From a virus, in the IMG/VR virus record IMGVR_UViG_3300030085_003035, positions 1-24,621 of that record: a stretch of 24,621 bases of DNA. The stretch is one strand, 5' to 3'. Below are positions 1 through 5,806 of the stretch, in pieces. Each line of letters starts with the position of its first letter. The stretch's first letter is position 1. The position numbers and the translations under genes were made by a program. The notes under the pieces are model-generated. The model saw only the letters and a list, made by a program, of their open reading frames with translations, made no database searches and had not been told where the DNA came from.

Positions 1-295
1 AGTTGAGTTCGCCAACAGGATCAGGTTGACCAATAGATGTAAGGCTGTTTTCGATATACCACTGACCAGTTGGTCCTTTGAATCCATGGTCCCAATATCT
101 GACCCATGGTAAGTCTGCACCTTCGGCGGCTGGCAAGAATCTGAGTACTGCATATCCATTCCCTGCTTTGTCGACTGTAGGTTTCCACTCGCGTTCGTCA
201 GCGTATGACTTTTTCTCACCGCCACCGACGGCTTCAGCTGCTTGTACGAGTTTGGAGATTTGATCGCGATTGCGTTTTAGATTTTCGAATGACAT
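1..295 (-). CDS. 32: gp32 single-stranded DNA-binding protein, 5' part
   Basis: N-terminal 98 residues of a T4 gp32-type single-stranded DNA-binding protein; the gene runs off the left edge. gp32 coats ssDNA during replication, recombination and repair. The recognisable core is KAGNGYAVLRFLP (residues 43-55), then DHGFKG (69-74) and GQWYIENSLTSIG (77-89), which lines up with the T4 stretch NAGNGQAVIRFLP...NHGFKKNGKWYIE. The zinc ligands of T4 gp32 are largely missing: the histidine is kept (H70), but the cysteine positions read S84, D92 and G95 (DPVG where T4 has CPVC). The start ATG at 295 follows an AAAGGAAAA Shine-Dalgarno-like tract. The gene has its own early-type promoter at 328-356 and a TATAAATA site at 359-366. 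Confidence 0.93.
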   Translation of the reverse strand, partial: MSFENLKRNRDQISKLVQAAEAVGGGEKKSYADEREWKPTVDKAGNGYAVLRFLPAAEGADLPWVRYWDHGFKGPTGQWYIENSLTSIGQPDPVGELN

Positions 296-327
296 TGTAT
301 TTTCCTTTGTATTGCAATGTATGATTT

Positions 328-356
328 ATTATAACACAGTATGACTGTAATGTACA
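328..356 (-). promoter_or_regulatory. Early-type (sigma70-like) promoter for gp32
   Basis: Read on the minus strand: TGTACA (-35, 356-351), 17 bp, TATAAT (-10, 333-328), preceded by TGT, which gives an extended -10. It lies 33 bp upstream of the gp32 start. Its layout matches nine other promoters in the window. Confidence 0.75.
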
Positions 357-358
357 AC

Positions 359-366
359 TATTTATA
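359..366 (-). promoter_or_regulatory. Candidate T4-type late promoter (TATAAATA)
   Basis: An exact match to the T4 late promoter octamer TATAAATA on the minus strand, in the short gap between the gp33 stop and the gp32 early promoter. T4 gene 32 is also transcribed late, so early plus late control of gp32 is plausible. An AT-rich octamer can occur by chance. Confidence 0.5.
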
Positions 367-372
367 TTCAAC

Positions 373-615
373 TTATTCGAATAATGCAGAATCAATTGAA
401 TTAGTTTTTGGCAAGAAGTTGAGACCCATAGCCTCAGCTTCAAGCTTTCCTTTTATGATAGGGGATACAAATTTCTTTACATCCTCTGGCTCAATATCGT
501 TCTTCTCACAGATGTAGAGAATAGCATCCATATAACTAAGCTTTAAATCACCTACTGCTTTTTCTACTAACTTTGAGAACTTGGCTTTATTGAGAAACTG
601 ATCTTCTACTTTCAT
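373..615 (-). CDS. 33: gp33 late transcription co-activator
   Basis: An 80-residue homologue of T4 gp33, which binds host RNA polymerase and, with the late sigma gp55, links late transcription to the gp45 sliding clamp. The core LKLSYMDAILYICEKNDIEP (25-44) matches T4 gp33 MSYLEATTAFLEENSIPE. The C-terminus (LNFLPKTNSIDSALFE) ends in an acidic/hydrophobic tail like the clamp-binding tails of gp33 (NTLDFLL) and gp55. T4 gp33 is longer (about 112 residues), the difference being mostly at the N-terminus. It overlaps the upstream 372-residue gene by 4 bp (ATGA), indicating translational coupling. The 32-33 neighbourhood matches T4 gene order. Assignment is by motif comparison, so it is strong but not searched. 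Confidence 0.85.
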   Translation of the reverse strand: MKVEDQFLNKAKFSKLVEKAVGDLKLSYMDAILYICEKNDIEPEDVKKFVSPIIKGKLEAEAMGLNFLPKTNSIDSALFE

Positions 616-1730
616 TTGTCCAACACCCTTAGCAAGATTGTATCACTGTTGATTCGACCATTTGGTATTCTTTCTTTTGTTGTTAGATCATTCCAAGCTT
701 TATCAATTTGCTTTGGTGTTCTGTCAAATATTTCAGGTAAGAACTCATTCGGCTTACGTAGACTACGTGATCTACTATTAACCTTATCGAAGTTCTTGAT
801 TGTAGATCCTGAGATTTCAAAACCTGCTGCCGATTGAGTAACATACTCTGTAATTACACGATACTTTGTATTGAACGTGTACAGACGAACTTGACCGACA
901 ATCTTAATTGGTGGTATAGACACCAACTTAAACTCGTTATCCTCTTTCTTGTATTGAACCTTAGCGACTTGTTTGTCTGCAGACTTTGGACCCTTTGCTT
1001 TCGTAGCTCGAGTTGCTTTGGCTGCAGCCTTAAGACGATCAAGGTCAGACAACATAGACTGACAACATTTAATGCGGCGATTGAGTTCAGGTCTTTTCAA
1101 ATGTGCATAACCTTCAACAGCATCAGGACAACGCTTATGGTAAGCATCTTCATAATCAAGTAACCATCCCTCAATCACCTGCCTTACAGAGCTTGTAGCA
1201 CTGTTAGGCAAACCGTGTCGTTTGAATTCTTGGTAAACATCCAACTCTGCTTTTTCTCCATCCATCCACTGATCTTCTAGATCAAGTAGATCTTGCATAA
1301 TGGTGTTACTTATTTTATTTTGTAATCTTTGCATAGGAGAAAGAGATACAACTTTATCTGAGTCTTTCAACTTAGCTTGCTTTTCGAAATACAGTGCCTT
1401 ACCTATTTCAGTACATTCGGTTAGGTGTTGATATAAACCTTCGGCATACATCTTAACCTTATCGTCTGAAGGTAGACCAGCATCAATCCAGAATGCTGTA
1501 GCACACTTATGAGTAAAAGCATAGAACTTATAATCAGGACAAGACAAGACATATCGTGCTTGTTCTTTATCCATGTTCTTCTTTACATATGATTTCATAG
1601 TGCTGATCAAATCTTTACGATCAACTTCCATGTGAAAGTAATTTAGAGCGGCACTAAATCCTTTATCGATAGGAACACCAGATAAACCGGTCTTGGCCTT
1701 TGCACGAATTTTTTGTTTACGCTTTGCCAT
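612..1730 (-). CDS. Conserved marine T4-like phage protein, 372 aa
   Basis: I do not know its function. It is a basic protein with a lysine/arginine-rich N-terminus (MAKRKQKIRAKAKTGLSG), a helical middle, a lysine/alanine linker around 234-258 (AAAKATRATKAKGPKSADKQ), and a C-terminal domain containing LYTFNTKYRVITEYV (about 283-297), SRSLRKPNEFLPEIFDRTP (about 321-339) and PNGRINSDTILL. That C-terminal pattern resembles a conserved hypothetical of marine T4-like phages. It sits directly upstream of gp33, the slot occupied by helicase loader gene 59 in T4, but I see no gp59 similarity and it is much longer than gp59 (217 aa). The ATG at 1730 shares one base with the stop of the upstream small gene, so the two are probably coupled and transcribed from the 1951-1979 promoter. 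Confidence 0.85.
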   Translation of the reverse strand: MAKRKQKIRAKAKTGLSGVPIDKGFSAALNYFHMEVDRKDLISTMKSYVKKNMDKEQARYVLSCPDYKFYAFTHKCATAFWIDAGLPSDDKVKMYAEGLYQHLTECTEIGKALYFEKQAKLKDSDKVVSLSPMQRLQNKISNTIMQDLLDLEDQWMDGEKAELDVYQEFKRHGLPNSATSSVRQVIEGWLLDYEDAYHKRCPDAVEGYAHLKRPELNRRIKCCQSMLSDLDRLKAAAKATRATKAKGPKSADKQVAKVQYKKEDNEFKLVSIPPIKIVGQVRLYTFNTKYRVITEYVTQSAAGFEISGSTIKNFDKVNSRSRSLRKPNEFLPEIFDRTPKQIDKAWNDLTTKERIPNGRINSDTILLRVLDK

Positions 1731-1921
1731 TACTTACCTCTTTTCTCATGATTTTCTAAAAGTTCTAGTACTGCATTAGCTCGAGCAAACATAAGTTTTT
1801 TCGAAAAACCGTACGGTCCTTTAGCACTAAGACGAATATCCTCTTTGACTTCTTCAGCCAAAATTCTTGCGAGTACTGTAAGCTCACCATACTTGAATGC
1901 ATGTGTATTTTCAATTGACAT
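1730..1921 (-). CDS. Small hypothetical protein, 63 aa
   Basis: Unrecognised small soluble protein, mostly helical in appearance (ARILAEEVKEDIRLSA; KLMFARANAVLELLENHEKR). It is the first gene after the 1951-1979 promoter. Its ATG follows a strong Shine-Dalgarno (GAGGAGCTAAA), and its stop overlaps the start of the 372-residue gene. The promoter, RBS and coupling support it as real. Confidence 0.75.
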   Translation of the reverse strand: MSIENTHAFKYGELTVLARILAEEVKEDIRLSAKGPYGFSKKLMFARANAVLELLENHEKRGK

Positions 1922-1950
1922 TTTAGCTCCTCTATTTTTATTCTAGATCT

Positions 1951-1979
1951 ATTCTACCACAGTTCTCCGCAAAAGTAAA
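1951..1979 (-). promoter_or_regulatory. Early-type promoter, TAGATCTA class
   Basis: Minus strand: TTTACT (-35, 1979-1974), 17 bp ending in TGTGG, TAGAAT (-10, 1956-1951), then AGATCTA. It drives the 63-aa gene, the 372-aa gene and gp33. It is almost identical over about 40 bp to the promoter at 4388-4416. Confidence 0.8.
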
Positions 1980-2004
1980 GGAAAAAATGCACTGATATGC
2001 ATTT

Positions 2005-2352
2005 TTATCTACGCATGTTTGCAATTGCAACTGCATCTTTACTGTCTTTGCGGATAGGAACCATGTTAGATTTGTGTAGGGTGCCAATGCCGGCAAGCTC
2101 ATTACCGGTATACTGATTAGCTTTGCGCTTGCCGGACACTGGCATTATGACGTCGCTAGTTGGCACAGTACTGCTTACCGTGTAGTTAGGCATTGGAGCC
2201 TTGTAAACACGACCAGCGTTGCGATCATAGCCTAAAGACTTGAGGAGCTTCGCTGTCTTACGTTCTTCTTCAAGGACTGCAGCAGTCTTACGCCGAGCCT
2301 TACGCTTACGAGTACTGGTGGTAGTCATACCACGAACCAAATGCATAGTCAT
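2005..2352 (-). CDS. Conserved hypothetical phage protein, 115 aa
   Basis: Function unknown. The N-terminus carries MHLVRGMTTTSTRKRKARRK (residues 3-22), a basic segment. The C-terminus carries NQYTGNELAGIGTLHKSN and PIRKDSKDAVAIANMRR. This combination (YTGNELAGI...HKSN...P-RKD...MRR) resembles a small conserved protein I associate with cyanophages and other marine T4-like phages. It is very basic and could bind nucleic acid, which is inference only. The ATG at 2352 follows GGAG at about 11 bp. It is downstream of the 61-aa gene and probably shares the 2547-2575 promoter. Confidence 0.8.
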   Translation of the reverse strand: MTMHLVRGMTTTSTRKRKARRKTAAVLEEERKTAKLLKSLGYDRNAGRVYKAPMPNYTVSSTVPTSDVIMPVSGKRKANQYTGNELAGIGTLHKSNMVPIRKDSKDAVAIANMRR

Positions 2353-2354
2353 AA

Positions 2355-2540
2355 TTAACGATACTCCGTTGTTGAAAGATGATGGCCTTTTCTAGTCATC
2401 TCATTAATACGTTCTTGTAAATATTGACGTACAATCTTTTGGACTGTGTCATACTTACCGTCAGTAAGTATTTTCATACGCTGAAGCTCACCTTCAAAAA
2501 TACGTACTGCTAACATTCGATCACTAGATAAATTTTCCAT
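2355..2540 (-). CDS. Small hypothetical protein, 61 aa, apparently leaderless
   Basis: Unrecognised helical protein (MLAVRIFEGELQRMKIL; KIVRQYLQERINEMTRK). The ATG at 2540 lies exactly 6 bases after the -10 hexamer of the promoter at 2547-2575. Transcription would therefore start at or next to the ATG, leaving no room for a ribosome binding site. The next in-frame ATG (about 2516) has no Shine-Dalgarno either. The gene is followed directly by the 115-aa gene. Confidence 0.65.
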   Translation of the reverse strand: MENLSSDRMLAVRIFEGELQRMKILTDGKYDTVQKIVRQYLQERINEMTRKGHHLSTTEYR

Positions 2541-2546
2541 TATACT

Positions 2547-2575
2547 ATTCTACCACAGTTTAATCTAAATGTACA
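2547..2575 (-). promoter_or_regulatory. Early-type promoter ahead of a leaderless gene
   Basis: Minus strand: TGTACA (-35, 2575-2570), 17 bp ending in CTGTGG, TAGAAT (-10, 2552-2547). The spacer matches the TAGATCTA class, but the bases after the -10 are AGTATA and then the ATG of the 61-aa gene. Confidence 0.75.
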
Positions 2576-2578
2576 CCA

Positions 2579-3265
2579 TTAATTTACTTCAGGATCAGGT
2601 ATTCCATAAGGTTGACGTGGATCTTCTTTATTAACACCATTAATTGCATCCACTAGCACTTTTGCTTCAGCAAGCTCATCAGCTTTTTGAGCGGCTACAT
2701 TATCGTCAAGCTCTTTGAATGCACGTGTTTCACGAAGCTTTTCAAGTAAGTATTCATTCTGACTGATACGAGTTTTGATCACAGCGTTGGCTGTAGCATT
2801 CTTATACTCAAGTAGAACATATGCACGATACTGAGTTCCATGCTGTACGATCTTTTGTTCTTTGACAGAGTAACCAGCAACATCAGCGTCTGCAATCAGA
2901 TTACGAGTTACTTGCTCAAAGTTATTTTGAACAGTAGCATCATAGTCAGTAACACCTACTTTAGTCTTAAACAATTTTAATTGAGACCTGATACGACTAT
3001 CAACACGATCAGCAAGAGTTGTCTTAGCTGAAAGTACTGCAATATCAACTGATAACTGAAGATCAGGTGTAGCTGAAGTACCTACTGCATATACAGCATC
3101 ATCTTCCTTTGGTATATCAGTATACCAATCAGGCATCTCATCAATTTGATTTTCAATCTGAGCTACCTTATACTCAAACAATTCTTTTGACATTGACACA
3201 TCGGGTGGTGTCTTATCACATGCTGCAGCCATTGCAGCAATTGGTAGTAACATAAATTTTTTCAT
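2579..3265 (-). CDS. LPP20-like lipoprotein, 228 aa
   Basis: Predicted secreted lipoprotein. Residues 1-16 form a lysine-led hydrophobic signal peptide ending in MAAAC, with Cys16 as the lipidation site. The following residue is Asp17; by the E. coli Lol rule this would favour retention in the inner membrane, though the host's sorting rule is unknown. The mature part has the LPP20-type pattern: PDWY (about 45-48), AVGTS (60-64), repeated alanine-spaced helices (VDIAVLSAKTTLADRVDSR), then a beta segment YRAYVLLEY. LPP20 family proteins are envelope proteins of bacteria; I do not know a role for one in a phage. It is the last gene of the 4416-2579 operon and follows a 41-aa membrane protein by one base, with an AAGGAGCT RBS. 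Confidence 0.75.
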   Translation of the reverse strand: MKKFMLLPIAAMAAACDKTPPDVSMSKELFEYKVAQIENQIDEMPDWYTDIPKEDDAVYAVGTSATPDLQLSVDIAVLSAKTTLADRVDSRIRSQLKLFKTKVGVTDYDATVQNNFEQVTRNLIADADVAGYSVKEQKIVQHGTQYRAYVLLEYKNATANAVIKTRISQNEYLLEKLRETRAFKELDDNVAAQKADELAEAKVLVDAINGVNKEDPRQPYGIPDPEVN

Positions 3266-3266
3266 C

Positions 3267-3392
3267 TTATAGCTCCTTCAACCTTTCGATGATTGCGTCA
3301 CGGCTGCCACTATCGACAAACCAAGTTAAAATATCTGGATATAATATAACGAGTGTCACTCCAGTAATAACACCGAAAATAAATCTAATCAT
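3267..3392 (-). CDS. Single-pass small membrane protein, 41 aa
   Basis: The ORF begins MIRFIFGVITGVTLVILYPD and ends IERLKEL. Residues 2-18 form one hydrophobic segment, followed by a short soluble tail. The ATG overlaps the stop of the upstream lipoprotein gene (ATGA), and a GGAGGAG Shine-Dalgarno lies inside that gene's last codons, which is strong evidence that it is translated. The stop is one base before the LPP20-like gene. Function unknown; its place between two lipoprotein genes suggests an envelope role. Confidence 0.7.
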   Translation of the reverse strand: MIRFIFGVITGVTLVILYPDILTWFVDSGSRDAIIERLKEL

Positions 3393-3676
3393 AGAACTCC
3401 TCCACCGACTAGAATTTGTAGTACATGACTCAAGGAATCATTCTCCTCGAGGCGAAACAGCCAATCCCCTAATGTTTTTGGTTCTGCTTCTTTCTCAACC
3501 ACGATAACTTCTGGTGGTAGAGAGTTGGTACAGTCGTACCGTTGGAATGCGGTGATGGTTTCACCGTTCTTATATTGAACTTGCTTTTCATAGAAACAAT
3601 CTTGTGCTACTGCAGGGTTGCAGCCACTAATTCCAATCGTTATCCATAGCAATAGTATCGCGCATCCTTTCGCCAT
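3389..3676 (-). CDS. Small lipoprotein, 95 aa
   Basis: Residues 1-19 are a signal peptide (MAKGCAILLLWITIGISGC) with a lipobox GISGC and lipidated Cys19. The mature part is about 77 residues with two further cysteines (C27, C49) that could form a disulfide, and no second membrane segment of note. I chose the ATG at 3676 over upstream in-frame starts because it has a GGAGA Shine-Dalgarno and puts the signal peptide at the N-terminus. It overlaps the upstream gene by 50 bp and the downstream 41-aa gene by 4 bp. Function unknown. Confidence 0.7.
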   Translation of the reverse strand: MAKGCAILLLWITIGISGCNPAVAQDCFYEKQVQYKNGETITAFQRYDCTNSLPPEVIVVEKEAEPKTLGDWLFRLEENDSLSHVLQILVGGGVL

Positions 3677-3875
3677 AATATTTCTCCGCATACTGAGGTG
3701 CATCAGTCCAATGATTATAATTTTCGTCAAGATCTTGACCTTTCTTAGGCTCAACTTCTTGACGAGTATAATAAGCTTCACGCTTCTTCAAGGCAGCCAA
3801 TCTTTTTGATGCAGCACGGATAGCATCCATACGCTCTTCATAGGTTGACTCTTTAGTAATAACAAACTCAGACAT
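3627..3875 (-). CDS. Hypothetical protein, 82 aa
   Basis: Unrecognised soluble, charged protein starting MSEFVITKESTYEERMDAI, with a helical basic stretch (RAASKRLAALKKREAYYTRQ) and an acidic/aromatic C-terminus. The start at 3875 gives an 8-bp overlap with the upstream gene; a longer reading to 3914 would run deeper into it. Its 3' end overlaps the lipoprotein gene by 50 bp. Confidence 0.65.
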   Translation of the reverse strand: MSEFVITKESTYEERMDAIRAASKRLAALKKREAYYTRQEVEPKKGQDLDENYNHWTDAPQYAEKYYGERMRDTIAMDNDWN

Positions 3876-4077
3876 TATATTCGCTCCAAAAATTATTCCA
3901 ACATTCTTCAACAAACTCGAGTTTCGCAGTATCAGTCATGTGTAACAGTAACTTCATGCAACCATCTTTTTCAAGACTTTCGAGTAGTTCACCAACACAT
4001 TCAGTTCCACCGATACGAGCAGATACTTCATCAATGAAGTCATCTTCGAGATCCATTATGTAACTTGACATACCCAT
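3868..4077 (-). CDS. Hypothetical protein, 69 aa
   Basis: Unrecognised acidic protein (MGMSSYIMDLEDDFIDEVSA ...). The ATG at 4077 overlaps the end of the upstream gene closely and has GAGG about 10 bases ahead; a second ATG two codons later is also possible. Part of a chain of coupled genes from the 4388-4416 promoter. Confidence 0.65.
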   Translation of the reverse strand: MGMSSYIMDLEDDFIDEVSARIGGTECVGELLESLEKDGCMKLLLHMTDTAKLEFVEECWNNFWSEYNV

Positions 4078-4078
4078 A

Positions 4079-4351
4079 TTAACGTACCTCATAACCAAGA
4101 TTTTCAAGAACCCAATCTTCACCAAGATCAGCAGCGAAAGCCATTACCACACCTTCACGAGGATGTGTATCCATACGATCGATGAAGGTACGAAGCGAAC
4201 CCATATGACCACGCTTATAGCGCTCTTTAACTTCGATGACATCGTTACGATCTTCGGCATACATTTCAGCCATGTCATGGTCAACACCAACAAACTCAAC
4301 GTGGCTTTTCCAAAGATTTTTTTCCAGCTTTGTAAGATTTTCTAAAAACAT
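4079..4351 (-). CDS. Hypothetical protein, 90 aa
   Basis: Unrecognised soluble protein (MFLENLTKLEKNLWKSHVEF...). It is the first gene after the 4388-4416 promoter and has a strong AGGAG Shine-Dalgarno ahead of the ATG at 4351. A longer in-frame reading exists upstream but would begin before the promoter, so I reject it. Confidence 0.7.
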   Translation of the reverse strand: MFLENLTKLEKNLWKSHVEFVGVDHDMAEMYAEDRNDVIEVKERYKRGHMGSLRTFIDRMDTHPREGVVMAFAADLGEDWVLENLGYEVR

Positions 4352-4387
4352 ATCAGGACTCCTCTTCCTTTTCCATTTTATAGATCT

Positions 4388-4416
4388 ATTATACACTATT
4401 TTCACGCAAAAGTAAA
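4388..4416 (-). promoter_or_regulatory. Early-type promoter, TAGATCTA class
   Basis: Minus strand: TTTACT (-35, 4416-4411), 17 bp, TATAAT (-10, 4393-4388), AGATCTA. It heads a six-gene run ending with the LPP20-like lipoprotein. Confidence 0.85.
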
Positions 4417-4468
4417 GGAAAAAGTGCAATATTTTTTCCTTCGAAAACAAACAGTTACGTTTTTTTTC

Positions 4469-4732
4469 TTATGATTTGTAAATTTTAAGAAGGTGAGCTT
4501 CAAATTGCTCGACCTTATCAATCCTGTTAGGCCACAGAATGTATTCTTTTTCTGGGTTCTTTTTAAGATTGTTGAGTAATGGGGTAATTGCATTATATAA
4601 ACTATCCAATTTTTCTTGAGTATTTAGTGCATCTGCACCGAGAGATTCTGCTTTCTTTGATACTTCCTGCACTGCTTTGAGTTCAGACTCATCTACTGCG
4701 GTAAAACCAAAATCGAAAAAATCATCAGACAT
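4469..4732 (-). CDS. Conserved hypothetical phage protein, 87 aa
   Basis: Starts MSDDFFDFGFTAVDESELKA and ends with LLNNLKKNPEKEYILWPNR (about 52-70) and a short helical tail. The acidic phenylalanine-rich N-terminus plus the NNLKKNPEKEYI-WPNR block looks like a small protein conserved in marine T4-like phages; function unknown to me. The ATG at 4732 has an AAAGGAG Shine-Dalgarno and overlaps the 3' end of the 46-aa membrane protein gene. Expression could be late, from the TATAAATA at 4882-4889. Confidence 0.8.
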   Translation of the reverse strand: MSDDFFDFGFTAVDESELKAVQEVSKKAESLGADALNTQEKLDSLYNAITPLLNNLKKNPEKEYILWPNRIDKVEQFEAHLLKIYKS

Positions 4733-4865
4733 TACCAAGTCTCCTTTGAGTTATATAAATGTTATAAGCAACCCAAGCAATCAAAGCCCAGCCTAGATTA
4801 TAGAGTAAACCTTGACTCAAGATATGAGCGAATACGCCGATCATTAAAAAATCATACCATTTCAT
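4725..4865 (-). CDS. Small membrane protein, 46 aa
   Basis: Begins MKWYDFLMIGVFAHILSQGL and continues through NLGWALIAWVAYNIYI to a basic end (QRRLGN). It is hydrophobic along most of its length, with one or two membrane segments. A GAGGAG Shine-Dalgarno lies just before the ATG at 4865, and the stop overlaps the start of the next gene by 8 bp. It lies 16 bp downstream of a TATAAATA site, so it may be a late gene. Function unknown. Confidence 0.65.
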   Translation of the reverse strand: MKWYDFLMIGVFAHILSQGLLYNLGWALIAWVAYNIYITQRRLGNV

Positions 4866-4881
4866 TTAAGTCTCCTCTATC

Positions 4882-4889
4882 TATTTATA
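4882..4889 (-). promoter_or_regulatory. Candidate T4-type late promoter (TATAAATA)
   Basis: Exact TATAAATA on the minus strand, 16 bp before the 46-aa membrane protein ATG, with a GAGGAG RBS between. It is the best-placed of the late-promoter candidates because it is intergenic and immediately ahead of a gene pair. Confidence 0.6.
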
Positions 4890-4892
4890 AGA

Positions 4893-4978
4893 GAAAGGAA
4901 CCTTCTGCGGTGTTCCTTTCCAAATTTTGCAGAGCTAACAAATGAACGTTAGTTGCTGGACCGCAGTCCTCTCCTTTC
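4893..4978 (-). other. Structured stretch with alternative hairpins
   Basis: Two mutually exclusive foldings are visible in the minus-strand RNA. One is a 9-bp hairpin pairing 4893-4901 with 4912-4920 (GAAAGGAAC/GTTCCTTTC, 10-base loop). The other is a nested structure: 4893-4899 with 4972-4978 (7 bp), 4905-4911 with 4960-4966 (CTGCGGT/ACCGCAG, 7 bp), and an inner 4935-4939/4948-4952 stem. The short hairpin has only a weak U-rich tail, so it is a poor terminator. Together with the neighbouring open frames, this accounts for the roughly 290-base gap between the 46-aa gene and the gene ending at 5160. Confidence 0.4.
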
Positions 4979-5063
4979 GGTTGACGTCACGGTATTGTGA
5001 CGGTGAGTCTTTCTTATGAGGGCGCTCTATAATTTCCCACCAGCGTCTTAATTTTAGAGTCGT
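4935..5063 (-). other. Open frame without a start, possible frameshift continuation
   Basis: A 42-codon open stretch with no ATG, GTG or TTG, ending TAG at 4935. Its translation looks like real protein: LRRWWEIIERPHKKD, then QYRDVNRKERTAVQQLTFIC. It lies in a different frame from the 50-codon ORF at 5014-5166. A one-base skip in the run of four A residues (minus strand, 5055-5052) would join the two into a 76-residue basic protein. This may be a +1 frameshift, a recent mutation or a sequence error. Confidence 0.4.
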
Positions 5064-5166
5064 TTACTGGCTTAACCGCGTTATGTCGCTCGACTATTGG
5101 ATTAGTAAGAAGGCATCTACTGAGAGAGGAGCGAGACAGGAGCCTCCTTACTAAACTTTTTACCAT
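5014..5166 (-). CDS. Basic hypothetical protein, 50 aa, possibly frameshifted
   Basis: ORF starting MVKSLVRRLLSRSSLSRCLL and ending SKIKTLVGNYRAPS. The ATG at 5166 sits inside the last codons of the upstream 82-aa gene, with a GAGG tract about 14 bases away. The first part is arginine/serine-rich. The last 12 residues after NDSK look less natural than the alternative frame (see the open stretch ending at 4935). Function unknown. Confidence 0.4.
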   Translation of the reverse strand: MVKSLVRRLLSRSSLSRCLLTNPIVERHNAVKPVNDSKIKTLVGNYRAPS

Positions 5167-5408
5167 ATCCACTCAACCTCGATACCGAACTCACGTTCTT
5201 TGTCTTGTGTTTGAGTGACATGATTGAAACCACTATTATTATAGGTACGCATATTTAGAATATTTTTACCAGCATTCTGGTATTCCTCTCTTAATTCTGC
5301 AAACCTATCTGTTAAACTTACACCATCACCATTGTATTCATCAAAAGGATGAGTAGTGTAATAACTGAGTTCTCCTTCATCATTATATATTTCAGTTGTT
5401 TGTACCAT
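5160..5408 (-). CDS. Hypothetical protein, 82 aa
   Basis: Unrecognised acidic soluble protein (MVQTTEIYNDEGELSYYTTH ... IEVEWIW). Its ATG overlaps the stop of the upstream gene (TAATG), indicating coupling. It is the second gene from the 5749-5777 promoter. Confidence 0.7.
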   Translation of the reverse strand: MVQTTEIYNDEGELSYYTTHPFDEYNGDGVSLTDRFAELREEYQNAGKNILNMRTYNNSGFNHVTQTQDKEREFGIEVEWIW

Positions 5409-5719
5409 TATGCAACCTCCAGCATTTTGATTGCAGATTCAAGCTCAACTTCGAGCTCCTCGTCGGTAAAGACTTCAAGCCGCATGGCACGAGCGTAGCC
5501 TTTGCTGTAAGCATCTGCTACAGCATAGTAGACACTCTCCTCGAGTTCGATGCGCTTGTACTCTTTAAGAGTACCACTAGGAACACGTGACTCCCAGTAC
5601 TCGAGGTCTGTTGCCTCGGGCATCATACCCATGAAACAACCGGGTTGCTTGCTGAACTCTTCAGCTTCAGCACGCTGGGCGTTAATAAGATCAACCAAAC
5701 CTTTTTCTAACTTATACAT
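5408..5719 (-). CDS. Hypothetical protein, 103 aa
   Basis: Unrecognised, strongly helical and acidic protein (MYKLEKGLVDLINAQRAEAE ... DEELEVELESAIKMLEVA). I place the start at 5719 because GAGGAGCTAAAA immediately precedes it; an in-frame ATG six codons earlier would use up this RBS. It is the first gene from the TAGATCTA-class promoter at 5749-5777. Confidence 0.75.
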   Translation of the reverse strand: MYKLEKGLVDLINAQRAEAEEFSKQPGCFMGMMPEATDLEYWESRVPSGTLKEYKRIELEESVYYAVADAYSKGYARAMRLEVFTDEELEVELESAIKMLEVA

Positions 5720-5748
5720 TTTTAGCTCCTCTTCCATTTTATAGATCT

Positions 5749-5777
5749 ATTATACCATAGTTTTTCGTAAAAGTAAA
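5749..5777 (-). promoter_or_regulatory. Early-type promoter, TAGATCTA class
   Basis: Minus strand: TTTACT (-35, 5777-5772), 17 bp ending in TATGG, TATAAT (-10, 5754-5749), AGATCTA. It follows the 51-aa coiled-coil gene and drives the 103-aa and 82-aa genes. Confidence 0.85.
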
Positions 5778-5806
5778 CCATAAAATGCATTTATTTTAAT
5801 TTTTTT

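Noticed and set aside
3267-3676. Small membrane protein plus lipoprotein as a second spanin pair
   Set aside because: The 41-aa protein has no coiled coil and follows the lipoprotein gene rather than overlapping or preceding it as an i-spanin would; a clear spanin pair exists at 23672-24389.
4402-4593. 63-residue minus-strand ORF overlapping the 87-aa gene
   Set aside because: Out-of-frame shadow of the conserved 87-aa gene, with no RBS; its 3' end runs into the promoter at 4388-4416.
4893-4978. tRNA-like cloverleaf in the 86-base stretch with 7-bp end pairing
   Set aside because: No T-loop (GTTCRA) and no D- or anticodon-arm pattern on either strand.
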